In this document: one piece after another, positions 14,165 to 23,230 of the stretch | Numbering within the stretch: the first letter of the stretch is position 1 | Layout of the letters: every line of letters starts with the position of its first letter | Source: Promethearchaeota archaeon | Lineage (GTDB): Archaea > Asgardarchaeota > Lokiarchaeia > Sigynarchaeales > SOKP01 | Direction: 5' to 3' | NCBI GenBank assembly: GCA_030668025.1 | Contig: DAOUUT010000009.1 | Location: 1 to 27,574 of the forward strand | DNA: 27,574 nucleotides | The notes under the pieces: model-generated | The model's database searches: none | What the model saw: the letters and a program-made list of their open reading frames with translations, nothing else | What the model was told of the DNA's origin: nothing | Program-made: the position numbers and the translations under genes

Positions 14165-17100
14165 GTGAGTAAATTGGGAGTTAAAAAGTTAAAAATAAGA
14201 AATAAAAAGATTACAATTTTACTATTTGTTCTTTGTTTTATGATATCTTCCAATATTAGCCAATTTTATTTCGGAAATGACAATGATATTTCTATTAGAG
14301 AGCAAAATATGGATCAAATTTCAGATTTAAACGTAATTAATGACCTGAAATCCGCCGCAAATGAGCCAAATGGAAAACCTTTATTAATTTATCAACACGC
14401 TACTATTTCCAACACTTTTTTCCCCTCCTCTTTACCAACAAATGTTAGTTTCACTTTACTAGAAGGTTGGACTTCTAAAAATGTCACAATTAATTATGAT
14501 AGAGTATCCCATCAAAATGATTGGGTCGTTAACGGCACTTTTGATTCAGGTGAATCTCCATGGGAATATTTTACAAACAATGCAGACTTTATAAAAAAAT
14601 CATGGGACTCTTATGAAGGTGAAGATTGCGTAGGAATCGAAATTAGCAAAGGTCAAAGTTTTCTTAAAGGAGATTATAGTTATTTCGAAGAAAATTTTAC
14701 TATACCAGAGCCTTCAGCATCAAACACATTTGCACAATTATCTATGGATTATCATTTCATTCATGATTTAGGGACATCTTCTAATAACATTAGTTTATTT
14801 ATATCAATTGATATTGGAGGGGAGAAAAAAAATACTACATCAAAACTCATTAATTTAGTTAAAGATTATTGGACTGAAATGAGTGTATCCTATGATCTTA
14901 CTAATTATAATCAACAAATTCTTGGTAACAATGATAATATTACAGTAAGGGTAGGTGTTATTACAGAAAATAATACCATTTCCCCAGCAAGTAAACTCCA
15001 ATTGCTATATCTTGACAATATTCAATTTACAGTTTGGACTGAACCTAGTGTATCAAATTTAATAGTAGCTAAAGATCTAGACGATAATGAAGAGTATGGT
15101 TATCAAAATACTACTTTTGGTAAAGGGAAAACCTTTATAGATGTAGAAAGAAGTAAAAACGGAAATAGTGATATTAAATTCACGATCTCGAAAAATGACA
15201 CATTCCCCGAGGAATTGAACGTCTATAATATAACAATTACTTCAGAAGCAGTAAAGATTTTTAATTCAACTATAGATTTGCAAGATGGTAGTCTCTATAC
15301 CTCTAATACAAATATAAATTGGCAAACAGAAGGCTTTATTACCGTTCTTCCTTACACTTATTTAAATAACTGGGCTGAGATAAATAAACCTAGCGACTGG
15401 AATATCACTTCTGTTTTGGATGGATATGGCGCAGAAAAAAGGGCAAGTTGCACTGGTAAGGAATTTGGTTCTGAGAATTTAATAATACCCAAGGGGATTT
15501 TTACTTCTGGCTTATGGACGATTAAAGCAGTTAGTCAAAATTATATTTCTGATAGAAATATTGGTGTTTGGAACGGATCAAAATTCGTTAGCCAATCAAG
15601 TCTTACATATAATGATAAATTTCAAGTAAATATTACTTTAAATGATACAATCTCATTTCAAAATACACAAATAAATTGCACGATTAAGTATCCAAATGGA
15701 ACTACTTTCTGGGATGGTAATCAAGAACCACAATCTGAAAATGTTAAATTTGGTAATTTTACAGTTGGTTCAAATATGTCTATTGGTGATTATCAGGTAA
15801 TGGTTGAATGGACAAATAATAATTCTTATTTGACTAGAGATCAAGTGGGATTCGCAGAATTTGGGTTTAAAGTATGGCACCATACTAATTTAACAGCAGT
15901 AGATCCCGATTTTGAACAAGTAGCTGGAGACCCTCTTCTGGTAAAGGTGAAATTTCTAGATGACGATATTAATGAGCCAGTACATTTTGCTTCTGTCAAA
16001 TATAATTCTACATTTGGTGCATCTGGAGTAATGGGATATCTTGGCTCGGGTGTATACTTTATAGATATAGACACGAGCTCCTTAGGTTTAGGAGATTATT
16101 ATTTTTCGTTCAATTCCACTTTAGAATTTTACGAGAATCAAACTGCCAACAACTTAATTCGATTAACAATTATTTCACAAGCTTTGGCATTAGAAGTTCC
16201 TTCCTCAGCGATTAATGCTATGGCGAATAGCTATGCTATCTGCCAAGTAAATGTTACAGGAGCGGTTTCTGGTGAGTTAATTCCCGGAGATGCTAATATG
16301 ACAACAGATTGGGCTAATCCCTATCAAGTAACAAATGACACATTTGGTACTTTTACTCTAAACTTTTCTACAATTGATATACCAACTCAGGGTGTTTTTG
16401 AATCTTTTACAATTACTGTTTTTGCAAATAAAACTGATTACGGAACTACCACTGGTTTCATAACTTTAATAGTAAATCCGATTCAAACGGTTGCAGATGC
16501 AAATAAATCTGTTGTAAATGCTTATTTAAATGATATTATTGATATAAAAGTCAACTACACGATTGATGGTTCTAGTGAATTAATCTCTGGGGCTAACTGC
16601 AGCGTAGAATGGCAGGGGGCATCTAATATCGTTTCTGTTGCTGATGGATTTATTATAAGTCTTGATACAAACGGCCTTTCCATTAGTTATTATACAGCAT
16701 TAATAACATTAGAGCATGTAGGATATGCGAACGCTTTTAAAAGTATAACTATCATAATAAATTCAATTCAAACAGTTGCAGATGCAAATGAATCTATTGT
16801 AAATGCTTATTTAAATGAGGTTATTGATATAAAAGTCAACTATACGATTGCAGATACAAATGAATTAATCTCTGGAGCTATTTGCAGCGTAGATTGGCAA
16901 GGGGCATCTAATATCGTTTCTATTGCTGATGGGTTTATTTTAAGCCTTGATACAAATGGTCTTCTTTCCAATAGTCGTTATGCAGCAATAATAACTTTAG
17001 AGCATGTCGGATATGCGAATGCTTTCGAAAGTATAACAATAATAATCAGCGAACAGAGTGTAAATCTAAAAGTAGTTATCAATTCTTTTGAAGTTGGCGA

Positions 17101-18544
17101 AAATTCCTTAATTGAAACATCTTATAATGAAGTAATAACATTATCATGTAGGGCATATGCTGCGCTTGAGCAAATATATTTATCTGGAGGTACAATAACC
17201 TTTATTACTGAGCAATTTGAGCAAAGTTTGGTAAAGTACGATAATTCTTGGTTTAACACATCAATACCAATATCAACTTCTACCTTTTCATTAGGGATTA
17301 ATTACGTATATATTGAATTTCAGCAAGATAATTATACTACTACAACTTTTTCTTTCCAAATTTTAGTTAGTCAAATAGAATTTGATGTCCAAACTATTGA
17401 CTTTCAAGATTCAATCGAAGTAGACCCTGGAGAAAATATTCAAATAAGAATTAACTTAACTGAATTTGGAACAAATAATTTCATTGAAAATGCTACTATT
17501 TCTTATTTATGGGATTTTGGGCTAGGAAACTTTGAGGAAATTGGAGATGGAATTTATGAGTTGGAACTTGTTATTCCAGATAATATCCGTGGAAGCTTTA
17601 AAGTATCTTTAATTATTTCTACAGAAAATGATCTTTATAAAGCAACCCAATCTTCATTTCTCTTGGTGATTAACGAACCAGAAGCTTCTGTGTTAATAAT
17701 ATTGATTATACTAATAATTTCAGCCGCTATAATAAGTGCTTTAGGTATGCTAAGCTTAAGAGCTTATGTTTTTTTACCTAAAAAAAAGAAAAAAGATTTT
17801 GAATTACAACAAAAAATTCAATTATTTAAGGACGTTTGGAACATCCAAGCTTTTCTTGTTATACATAAAAATAGTGGTCTTCCAATATACAATAAAAATA
17901 TGACTATTTTCAAGAACCAAAATGAAACGATTATTTCAGGGTTTATTCAAGCTATAAGTATTTTTAGTGAATCGTTGGTTGACGAAGATACAATATTAAC
18001 TAAAAAAATTGACGCTCAAGATAAGTATTTAAAAAATGTGTTCGAATTAGACTTTAAATACTTTTATCTTCTTGTTTGTGAATATGAAGCAATTAGGACA
18101 ATATTAATTATTAAAGAAAGAAGTTCTACTAGATTAAGAAAACAACTTTATCTTCTTGCAGTTGCTATATATGCGCAGTATCCTGAAAAATTAGAAAATT
18201 TTGCTGGATTATTAATTGATGTTAAAGATGGAATAGATGTTCTCTTAAATAAATTCTTGTTTTTATATTACTCTCAACCGTTTTCAATAACCAGTAATGA
18301 AACATATTTTAGCAAAATTAAGGGTTTGGGAGATTTAACTAAAATGGAAACAAGAATAATTAATGTTATCTTATCAGAATTTAGATCTGAAAAATTATTT
18401 AGATTAAATACTTTAGTAGGTCTCGTAGAGGAAGAAAATAAGGATTTAGTTTTAGAGGGAATAAGACTTTTGATCAAGAGAAAAATTTTAGTTAGTCCTT
18501 ATTTAGATAAGTTCAGTCCAACAATCAAGAAAAATTTTAAATAA
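14165..18544 (+). CDS. Large Ig-like surface protein with cytoplasmic longin/roadblock-like and winged-helix-like region
   Basis: The 1459-residue protein begins with a basic n-region and hydrophobic core (about residues 8-34), so it is exported. Residues 40-1170 are an Asn/Ser/Thr-rich beta-type ectodomain with many N-x-S/T sequons and Ig-like modules, including two near-identical modules at 773-867 and 868-963. One transmembrane helix (about 1176-1199) is followed by a stop-transfer PKKKKK. The remaining 260 residues are cytoplasmic. About 1213-1320 (IQAFLVIHKNSGLPIYNK, then ISGFIQAISIF) resembles the strand-helix start of longin/roadblock profilin-like domains. About 1395-1450 looks like a winged helix. 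The start is GTG at 14165, since an in-frame TAA lies at 14144 and a later Met would cut the signal. Receptor-type architecture is inferred; the domain names are tentative. Confidence 0.82.
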   Translation: MSKLGVKKLKIRNKKITILLFVLCFMISSNISQFYFGNDNDISIREQNMDQISDLNVINDLKSAANEPNGKPLLIYQHATISNTFFPSSLPTNVSFTLLEGWTSKNVTINYDRVSHQNDWVVNGTFDSGESPWEYFTNNADFIKKSWDSYEGEDCVGIEISKGQSFLKGDYSYFEENFTIPEPSASNTFAQLSMDYHFIHDLGTSSNNISLFISIDIGGEKKNTTSKLINLVKDYWTEMSVSYDLTNYNQQILGNNDNITVRVGVITENNTISPASKLQLLYLDNIQFTVWTEPSVSNLIVAKDLDDNEEYGYQNTTFGKGKTFIDVERSKNGNSDIKFTISKNDTFPEELNVYNITITSEAVKIFNSTIDLQDGSLYTSNTNINWQTEGFITVLPYTYLNNWAEINKPSDWNITSVLDGYGAEKRASCTGKEFGSENLIIPKGIFTSGLWTIKAVSQNYISDRNIGVWNGSKFVSQSSLTYNDKFQVNITLNDTISFQNTQINCTIKYPNGTTFWDGNQEPQSENVKFGNFTVGSNMSIGDYQVMVEWTNNNSYLTRDQVGFAEFGFKVWHHTNLTAVDPDFEQVAGDPLLVKVKFLDDDINEPVHFASVKYNSTFGASGVMGYLGSGVYFIDIDTSSLGLGDYYFSFNSTLEFYENQTANNLIRLTIISQALALEVPSSAINAMANSYAICQVNVTGAVSGELIPGDANMTTDWANPYQVTNDTFGTFTLNFSTIDIPTQGVFESFTITVFANKTDYGTTTGFITLIVNPIQTVADANKSVVNAYLNDIIDIKVNYTIDGSSELISGANCSVEWQGASNIVSVADGFIISLDTNGLSISYYTALITLEHVGYANAFKSITIIINSIQTVADANESIVNAYLNEVIDIKVNYTIADTNELISGAICSVDWQGASNIVSIADGFILSLDTNGLLSNSRYAAIITLEHVGYANAFESITIIISEQSVNLKVVINSFEVGENSLIETSYNEVITLSCRAYAALEQIYLSGGTITFITEQFEQSLVKYDNSWFNTSIPISTSTFSLGINYVYIEFQQDNYTTTTFSFQILVSQIEFDVQTIDFQDSIEVDPGENIQIRINLTEFGTNNFIENATISYLWDFGLGNFEEIGDGIYELELVIPDNIRGSFKVSLIISTENDLYKATQSSFLLVINEPEASVLIILIILIISAAIISALGMLSLRAYVFLPKKKKKDFELQQKIQLFKDVWNIQAFLVIHKNSGLPIYNKNMTIFKNQNETIISGFIQAISIFSESLVDEDTILTKKIDAQDKYLKNVFELDFKYFYLLVCEYEAIRTILIIKERSSTRLRKQLYLLAVAIYAQYPEKLENFAGLLIDVKDGIDVLLNKFLFLYYSQPFSITSNETYFSKIKGLGDLTKMETRIINVILSEFRSEKLFRLNTLVGLVEEENKDLVLEGIRLLIKRKILVSPYLDKFSPTIKKNFK
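16481..17053 (+). repeat. Two tandem 95/96-codon repeats in the surface protein
   Basis: Units 16481-16765 and 16766-17053 both begin ATTCAAAC(G/A)GTTGCAGA and encode Ig-like modules starting IQTVADAN and ending near ITIII. By eye they agree at about four of five residues, with even stronger agreement at DNA level in their first 90 bases, pointing to a fairly recent in-frame duplication. Confidence 0.9.
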
Positions 18545-18611
18545 CACAAATAAAGAGAAAAATGAAATCTTAAAATTATTTCTTTTTAATTGATTTTAAA
18601 GTATTGATTAT

Positions 18612-19382
18612 CTATTTAAACCCTTGACAAAAAGAATTAACATTTTTTGGTAATTCATCGTGATTATAACCACCCTCTAAAAGTGCATATCTCCGCCCTT
18701 TACATAACTTCTCAGAATAAACTTTCATTAACCGCCCTAACTCAAAATAGTCTTCGGGATATAAAAGATGCCCCCAATCTTCAATTCCTTGATCAAAACC
18801 AGCTGAAGCAACGAAAATATCAATATTATCTAAATCTTCCATGTAGTTCTGAACTTCTTTAAGATAACTTGTTCTCCCGCTTGAATCGGGATTTAGAATT
18901 CTTACTTTGAAACTATCATCTCTATTTGTTAAGATATTCAAATTTCCATCTCCTGTGTGCAAATCGAAATCTAAAACGAACGCTGATTTAATTTTACTCT
19001 CAGAAAACAATTTTAACAGACTTATACTAATGTTATTGAAGTAACAAAAACCCCAACACGAATCAGCAGATGCGTGATGTCCTGGAGGTCTAATAATTGC
19101 AAAAGTAGGATTACCACTATAAGCCTCTTCGGCAGCTAAGATAGCACCACCCGCAGCAAGCGAAGCAAGTTCGAATAATAATACATCGCGTTTAACATAG
19201 GTGTAATGTCTTTCAGAATGTGCTTTTAAAATATCATCCTTCGATGCGGGTTTTGGTGTTAAAAATTCATAATCTTTATTACTTGACAATAAATCTATTA
19301 TTCCTTCTAAGCGCCCTGGTGAAGCAGCTGGGTCCATTGCGTAACTATAATTATAATACCTCTCGTGGAATACAATCTTCAT
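18612..19382 (-). CDS. Histone-deacetylase-superfamily (HDAC/AcuC/APAH-like) deacetylase, short form
   Basis: This is a 256-residue zinc-dependent deacetylase of the arginase/deacetylase fold. Motifs in order are RPPGHHA with H102/H103 as the catalytic pair, GFCYFNN (111-117), and DFDLHTGDG with D140 and H142 as zinc ligands. AGFD with D197 gives the third ligand and EGGY with Y239 the transition-state tyrosine. The DxDxHH motif has Thr in place of the second His. It is well below the roughly 340 residues usual for HDAC/AcuC proteins, with loops shortened, yet all catalytic residues are present. Likely substrates are acetylated lysines, polyamines or other small amides; the sequence does not decide. 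It is convergent with the surface-protein gene and divergent from the Fe-S gene. A copy of its last 57 coding bases lies at 12521. Confidence 0.88.
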   Translation of the reverse strand: MKIVFHERYYNYSYAMDPAASPGRLEGIIDLLSSNKDYEFLTPKPASKDDILKAHSERHYTYVKRDVLLFELASLAAGGAILAAEEAYSGNPTFAIIRPPGHHASADSCWGFCYFNNISISLLKLFSESKIKSAFVLDFDLHTGDGNLNILTNRDDSFKVRILNPDSSGRTSYLKEVQNYMEDLDNIDIFVASAGFDQGIEDWGHLLYPEDYFELGRLMKVYSEKLCKGRRYALLEGGYNHDELPKNVNSFCQGFK

Positions 19383-19510
19383 TTTTTTTTCAATCTTAAT
19401 TTTAAAACGAATTATAATTGAGATATAATTACATTTATAAAAGCAAGTAATGATATAATATTATTTTAATTATTATCTCAAATTTGAAATATATGAAGGA
19501 TGTTATATAA

Positions 19511-20611
19511 ATGACAGAAGAAACACAAGATTTATATCGAAATTTACAGATTCATTTAGACCAATTTCCAATAGGGTTTCCTGCCACAAAATCAGGCGTA
19601 GAATTAAGATTATTGAAATATCTCTTTGATGATGAGGAAGCATTAATTGGAACAAAATTAGATTGGAAATATGCTACTTTGGAGCAAATCTATAAGAGAA
19701 TAGATAAGAATAAGATGTCAATATCTGAGCTAGAGGAAACGCTTGATAATATGGTCAGAAAAGGCACGCTTAATTTTAAAACTGAAACCGAAACGAAATT
19801 CTATGCTAACATCCCTTTTGTTGTTGGGGTATTCGAGTATCAAGTTAATAAACTAACTAAAAATTTCATAGAAGATTTTTCGGAATACCTAACAACTGTT
19901 TTTGGAGCCGAATTATTGGGGACAAAAATATCGCAATTTCGTACGATTCCAATTGAAGAAAGTATTACCCCTGAAAACCATGTAGCTAATTACGATGAAT
20001 TAAAAATTGTAATTGAAAATTCTGTAGAACCAATTGGCGTAGCAAATTGTGTCTGTCGACAAAGTAAAGACATAATCGGTGAACCTTGTAAACAAACGGA
20101 TATGCGCGAAATGTGTTTATATTTTGGAACTGTTGGGCAATTGTTTCTTAGTCAAGGATGGGCACGCCCTATTAATAAAAAAGAAGCTCTTGAAATCTTA
20201 AGGAAAGCTGAGGATAGTGGATTGGTTATACAAGCGGGAAATACAGAGCAACCAGAATTTATGTGCCTTTGTTGTAGCTGTTGTTGCGAAATCTTAACCA
20301 AACTTAATCTAGTCCCTCGACCTTCTCGAATAATATCGGGTAATTTTTATGCTGAAGTTAATCTTGAATTATGTACAGGTTGCGGTACTTGTATAGAACG
20401 ATGTCCAATTAATGCGTTTAAAGTTACTGATGGTATATCAAAAGTTATTCTTAAACGATGCATTGGTTGTGGAGTTTGTGTTCCAACTTGTCCTGAGGAG
20501 GCTATTCAACTAAAGAAAAAAGATTCTGAAGCTATTCCACCTAAAACTAAGGAAGACCTTTACGCTAGGATCATGAATAAGAAACAAGAATTAAGAAAAA
20601 AAAATAAATAA
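19511..20611 (+). CDS. Ferredoxin-domain Fe-S protein with N-terminal winged-helix-like region and Cys-rich motif
   Basis: The 366-residue protein has an N-terminal helical region (about 28-98) that resembles a winged helix. A first Cys group follows (C180, C182, C193, C202, beginning CVCRQ), then a dense motif CLCCSCCC at 252-259, and finally a classic 2[4Fe-4S] ferredoxin domain (CTGCGTCIERCP at 288-299 and CIGCGVCVPTCP at 317-328). It is probably a cytoplasmic electron-transfer or redox-sensing protein of anaerobic metabolism; its partner is not evident. AAGGA lies 10 nt before the ATG. The C-terminus is a basic helix. The family is seen in strict anaerobes but I know of no assigned reaction. 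Confidence 0.8.
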   Translation: MTEETQDLYRNLQIHLDQFPIGFPATKSGVELRLLKYLFDDEEALIGTKLDWKYATLEQIYKRIDKNKMSISELEETLDNMVRKGTLNFKTETETKFYANIPFVVGVFEYQVNKLTKNFIEDFSEYLTTVFGAELLGTKISQFRTIPIEESITPENHVANYDELKIVIENSVEPIGVANCVCRQSKDIIGEPCKQTDMREMCLYFGTVGQLFLSQGWARPINKKEALEILRKAEDSGLVIQAGNTEQPEFMCLCCSCCCEILTKLNLVPRPSRIISGNFYAEVNLELCTGCGTCIERCPINAFKVTDGISKVILKRCIGCGVCVPTCPEEAIQLKKKDSEAIPPKTKEDLYARIMNKKQELRKKNK

Positions 20612-20634
20612 AAATAAGAATCTCTATAAAAGAA

Positions 20635-21588
20635 TTATAATCTCTTAGTTAATACTTTAATCATATCCTTTGTCATAGCTTCAAGGTCGTATTCAGGATT
20701 CCAACCCCATTCTTCTCGAGCTAACGAATCATCAATAGTTTTAGGCCAAGAATCGGCTATTGCTTGCCTAAAATCGGGTTTATAGTCAATTTCAAATTCG
20801 GGTATATGTTTCTTGATCTCTGATGCGATCTCCCCAGCGGAAAAACTTATTCCAGTTAAATTGTAAACTCGGCGTTTTAATTTTGAATTATCTGCTTCAA
20901 GAAGATCTATCATACACTTGTTACAATCTGGCATGTATAACATAGGCAATACGGTATCTTCTTTTAGAAAGCATGTATACTTTTTATTTTTGATAGCCTC
21001 GTAGAAAATCTCCACAGCGTAGTCCGTGGTTCCGCCTCCGGGTAAGGTTTCACTACTAATAATTCCAGGCAATCTTATGGATCTTATATCAAGATTGTAT
21101 TTAGTGTAATAATATTCTGCTAAGAGTTCTCCCGCTACTTTGGTTATACCATACATTGTAGTCGGTTGCAGCACCGTAATATTAGGTGTATTCTCTCGGG
21201 GTGTTGTAGGACCAAAAGCAGCTATTGAGCTAGGCCAAATAACTCTATCAATTTTGTAACTTCTCGCAACTTCTAAAACGTTTATTAAACCGTTTAGATT
21301 TATATCCCAAGCTGTTTGAGGTATTTTCTCTCCGGTGGCTGATAAAATTGACGCCATGTGAAAGATGGTATCAATTTCATACTCAAAAATAACTTTGGCT
21401 ATCGAATTCTTGTCTAAAGCATCTAAATAAATGACAGGCCCTGAATTTTTAATGGCATCGGGAAGTGGAGTCTTCCTACCAGTAGCAATTACATTTTTAC
21501 CACCGTACTCTTTTCTTAACGCTGGAACAAGCTCGGATCCTATCTGTCCGGCCGAACCTATTACAAGTATTTTTCTACTCATATTCAT
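20635..21588 (-). CDS. tdh: L-threonine 3-dehydrogenase, SDR (epimerase-like) type
   Basis: The enzyme oxidises L-threonine to 2-amino-3-ketobutyrate with NAD+. It is an extended SDR: GSAGQIG at residues 11-17 binds NAD, Y146 and K150 form the catalytic YxxxK, S120/S121 supply the Ser, and PGGGTTDYA (183-191) is a signature of the SDR-type threonine dehydrogenases as opposed to other epimerases. At 317 residues it has normal length. The ATG at 21588 is chosen; a TTG directly before it and an ATG two codons later (21582) are alternatives, and no Shine-Dalgarno separates them. It is divergent from the kbl gene 191 bp away, which encodes the next enzyme of the pathway. Its 3' end is convergent with the Fe-S gene, 23 bp apart. 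Confidence 0.88.
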   Translation of the reverse strand: MNMSRKILVIGSAGQIGSELVPALRKEYGGKNVIATGRKTPLPDAIKNSGPVIYLDALDKNSIAKVIFEYEIDTIFHMASILSATGEKIPQTAWDINLNGLINVLEVARSYKIDRVIWPSSIAAFGPTTPRENTPNITVLQPTTMYGITKVAGELLAEYYYTKYNLDIRSIRLPGIISSETLPGGGTTDYAVEIFYEAIKNKKYTCFLKEDTVLPMLYMPDCNKCMIDLLEADNSKLKRRVYNLTGISFSAGEIASEIKKHIPEFEIDYKPDFRQAIADSWPKTIDDSLAREEWGWNPEYDLEAMTKDMIKVLTKRL

Positions 21589-21779
21589 CAATTTTAAAGT
21601 TCATAATTCTGAGTAAATATAATGACAATCATAATTCACTTAAATAAAAAAGGTTTATCCATTTTTTTCTAAATTTTAAGGCTTATTTTTTTATAGGAAA
21701 AACTAATATAGGTTTCTATATACACTTAATTTATTAATTTACTCACATATTTCAAAAAAATTTAAGGTGATAAGGTTAT

Positions 21780-22967
21780 ATGAATAGAGATCCTGTTGCT
21801 TTTCTTAAGGAGGATATGACCGAATTAAGAAAAAGCAATTTAGAATGGATTATTCGATATTTAGAAGGAGGTTCTAAGCCACACTGCATTGTAAATGGAA
21901 AAGAAGTATTGATGCTTAATACAAATAATTATTTGGGATTAGCTACACATCCTAAAATCATTCAAGCGTCAATTGACGCTACTAGAAAATATGGGGCAGG
22001 GGCAGGGGCAGTTCCAGTAATTGCAGGTAGTTTTGATTTAACTCGTGAATTTCAAGAAAAATTTGCTAAATATAAAGACGTGGAAGCGTCGCTCTTATGT
22101 CAGACGGGATTTGCGGTTAACTCGGGTGTAATTCCTATGTTAGTTGGAAAGCCCGATATAGTTGTCTCAGATGAATTAAACCATGGTTCTATTATTGATG
22201 GAGTTAGATTGTCTGGTGCGAAGCGGGTAATTTACAAACATAGGGATATTTCAGATTTAGAAAATCAATTAAAAGAAGCTGAAAAAGGAGGAGCTAGAAG
22301 AATTTGTATTATAACTGATGGGGTATTCAGTATGGATGGAGACATGGCTCCTTTAGATAAGATCGTAAACGTAGCAGAAGATTTCGGAGCTATGATTTTT
22401 GTTGACGATTGTCACGGTGAAGGCGTTCTTGGAGACGGAAAAGGTATAGTCGCACACTTCAACTTGCAAGGAAAGGTTCACGTGGAAGGGGGCTCAATGA
22501 GCAAGGGCTTTGGAGTGTTTGGCGGTACCGTCGCGGGTTCTAAAGACTTAATTGAATTCTGTACAAACAAAAGTAGAACATATTTGTTAAGCACAGCGCA
22601 TCCACCTGGAGTAGTAGCAGCTAACATCGCTTCGATAGAAGTTGTTGAAAGCGAACCTCAACATGTTAAAGCAGTCTGGGAACATACTAACTATTTCAAG
22701 AAAGAAGTTCAAAGCATGGGATACGACACTGGTAGATCAGAAACACCAATCATTCCTTTGATAATTGGCGATCCTGGTAAAGCTCAAGAACTTGCAAGAA
22801 TCCTGTTCGAAGAAGAAAATATCTATGGCACACCAATAGTCTTCCCTATGGTCGCTCGAGAGCTCTCAAGAATAAGAGTACAAATGAACGCTTTACTTAC
22901 TAAAGATGACTTGAACACAGCTTTAAGTTCTATCGAAAAAGTTGGTAAGAAGTTAGAGATTATTTAA
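21780..22967 (+). CDS. kbl: Glycine C-acetyltransferase (2-amino-3-ketobutyrate CoA ligase)
   Basis: This PLP enzyme of the alpha-oxoamine synthase family cleaves 2-amino-3-ketobutyrate with CoA to glycine and acetyl-CoA, completing threonine breakdown started by the divergent tdh product. The PLP lysine is K242 in GSMSKGFG. D209 and H212 (VDDCHGEG) contact the cofactor ring and phosphate region, and H135 stacks on PLP. At 395 residues it has full family length. The family could also include KBL-like homologues such as 8-amino-7-oxononanoate synthase, but the tdh neighbour favours Kbl. AAGGTGAT lies 8 nt before the ATG. The last 34 codons plus the stop are repeated almost exactly at 23723-23827. 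Confidence 0.9.
   Translation: MNRDPVAFLKEDMTELRKSNLEWIIRYLEGGSKPHCIVNGKEVLMLNTNNYLGLATHPKIIQASIDATRKYGAGAGAVPVIAGSFDLTREFQEKFAKYKDVEASLLCQTGFAVNSGVIPMLVGKPDIVVSDELNHGSIIDGVRLSGAKRVIYKHRDISDLENQLKEAEKGGARRICIITDGVFSMDGDMAPLDKIVNVAEDFGAMIFVDDCHGEGVLGDGKGIVAHFNLQGKVHVEGGSMSKGFGVFGGTVAGSKDLIEFCTNKSRTYLLSTAHPPGVVAANIASIEVVESEPQHVKAVWEHTNYFKKEVQSMGYDTGRSETPIIPLIIGDPGKAQELARILFEEENIYGTPIVFPMVARELSRIRVQMNALLTKDDLNTALSSIEKVGKKLEII
22863..22967 (+). repeat. Direct repeat, copy in kbl 3' end
   Basis: These 105 bp hold codons 362-395 and the stop of kbl. They match 23723-23827 with a single mismatch over the first 95 bases and a few changes in the last ten, 860 bp apart. Confidence 0.95.
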
Positions 22968-22984
22968 TTTTTCTTTATTTTTTT
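22968..22984 (+). terminator. T-rich tract after kbl
   Basis: Directly after the stop codon comes an almost unbroken run of T with single C, A and G interruptions, a typical archaeal termination tract. A similar tract follows the kbl 3'-end copy at 23830-23845. Confidence 0.5.
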
Positions 22985-23230
22985 GTAATGTTTTTGCTTC
23001 CTATAAATTAATTCAACTGATTTCTACTTAATTTTAACTTTCTAATAAAAACTACTGTAAAGATTCCAATTACACTTAAAATTAAAAACAAATCGTATCT
23101 AGGTATTTTATGACAGAAAAGTCGGAAAAAACATACCTTTTTAAAATATTTACGCTTATTGAAATTTGATTTCTTTTTTTCATAATAAGAAATTCCTATG
23201 AAATGAATAACTAAATAAGAGGTTAAAAAA

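Noticed and set aside
12521..18671. Search for an integrase or transposase inside the block bounded by the HDAC 3'-end copies
   Set aside because: None of the encoded proteins shows recombinase motifs, so the block is not called a mobile element, only flagged as a possible insertion.
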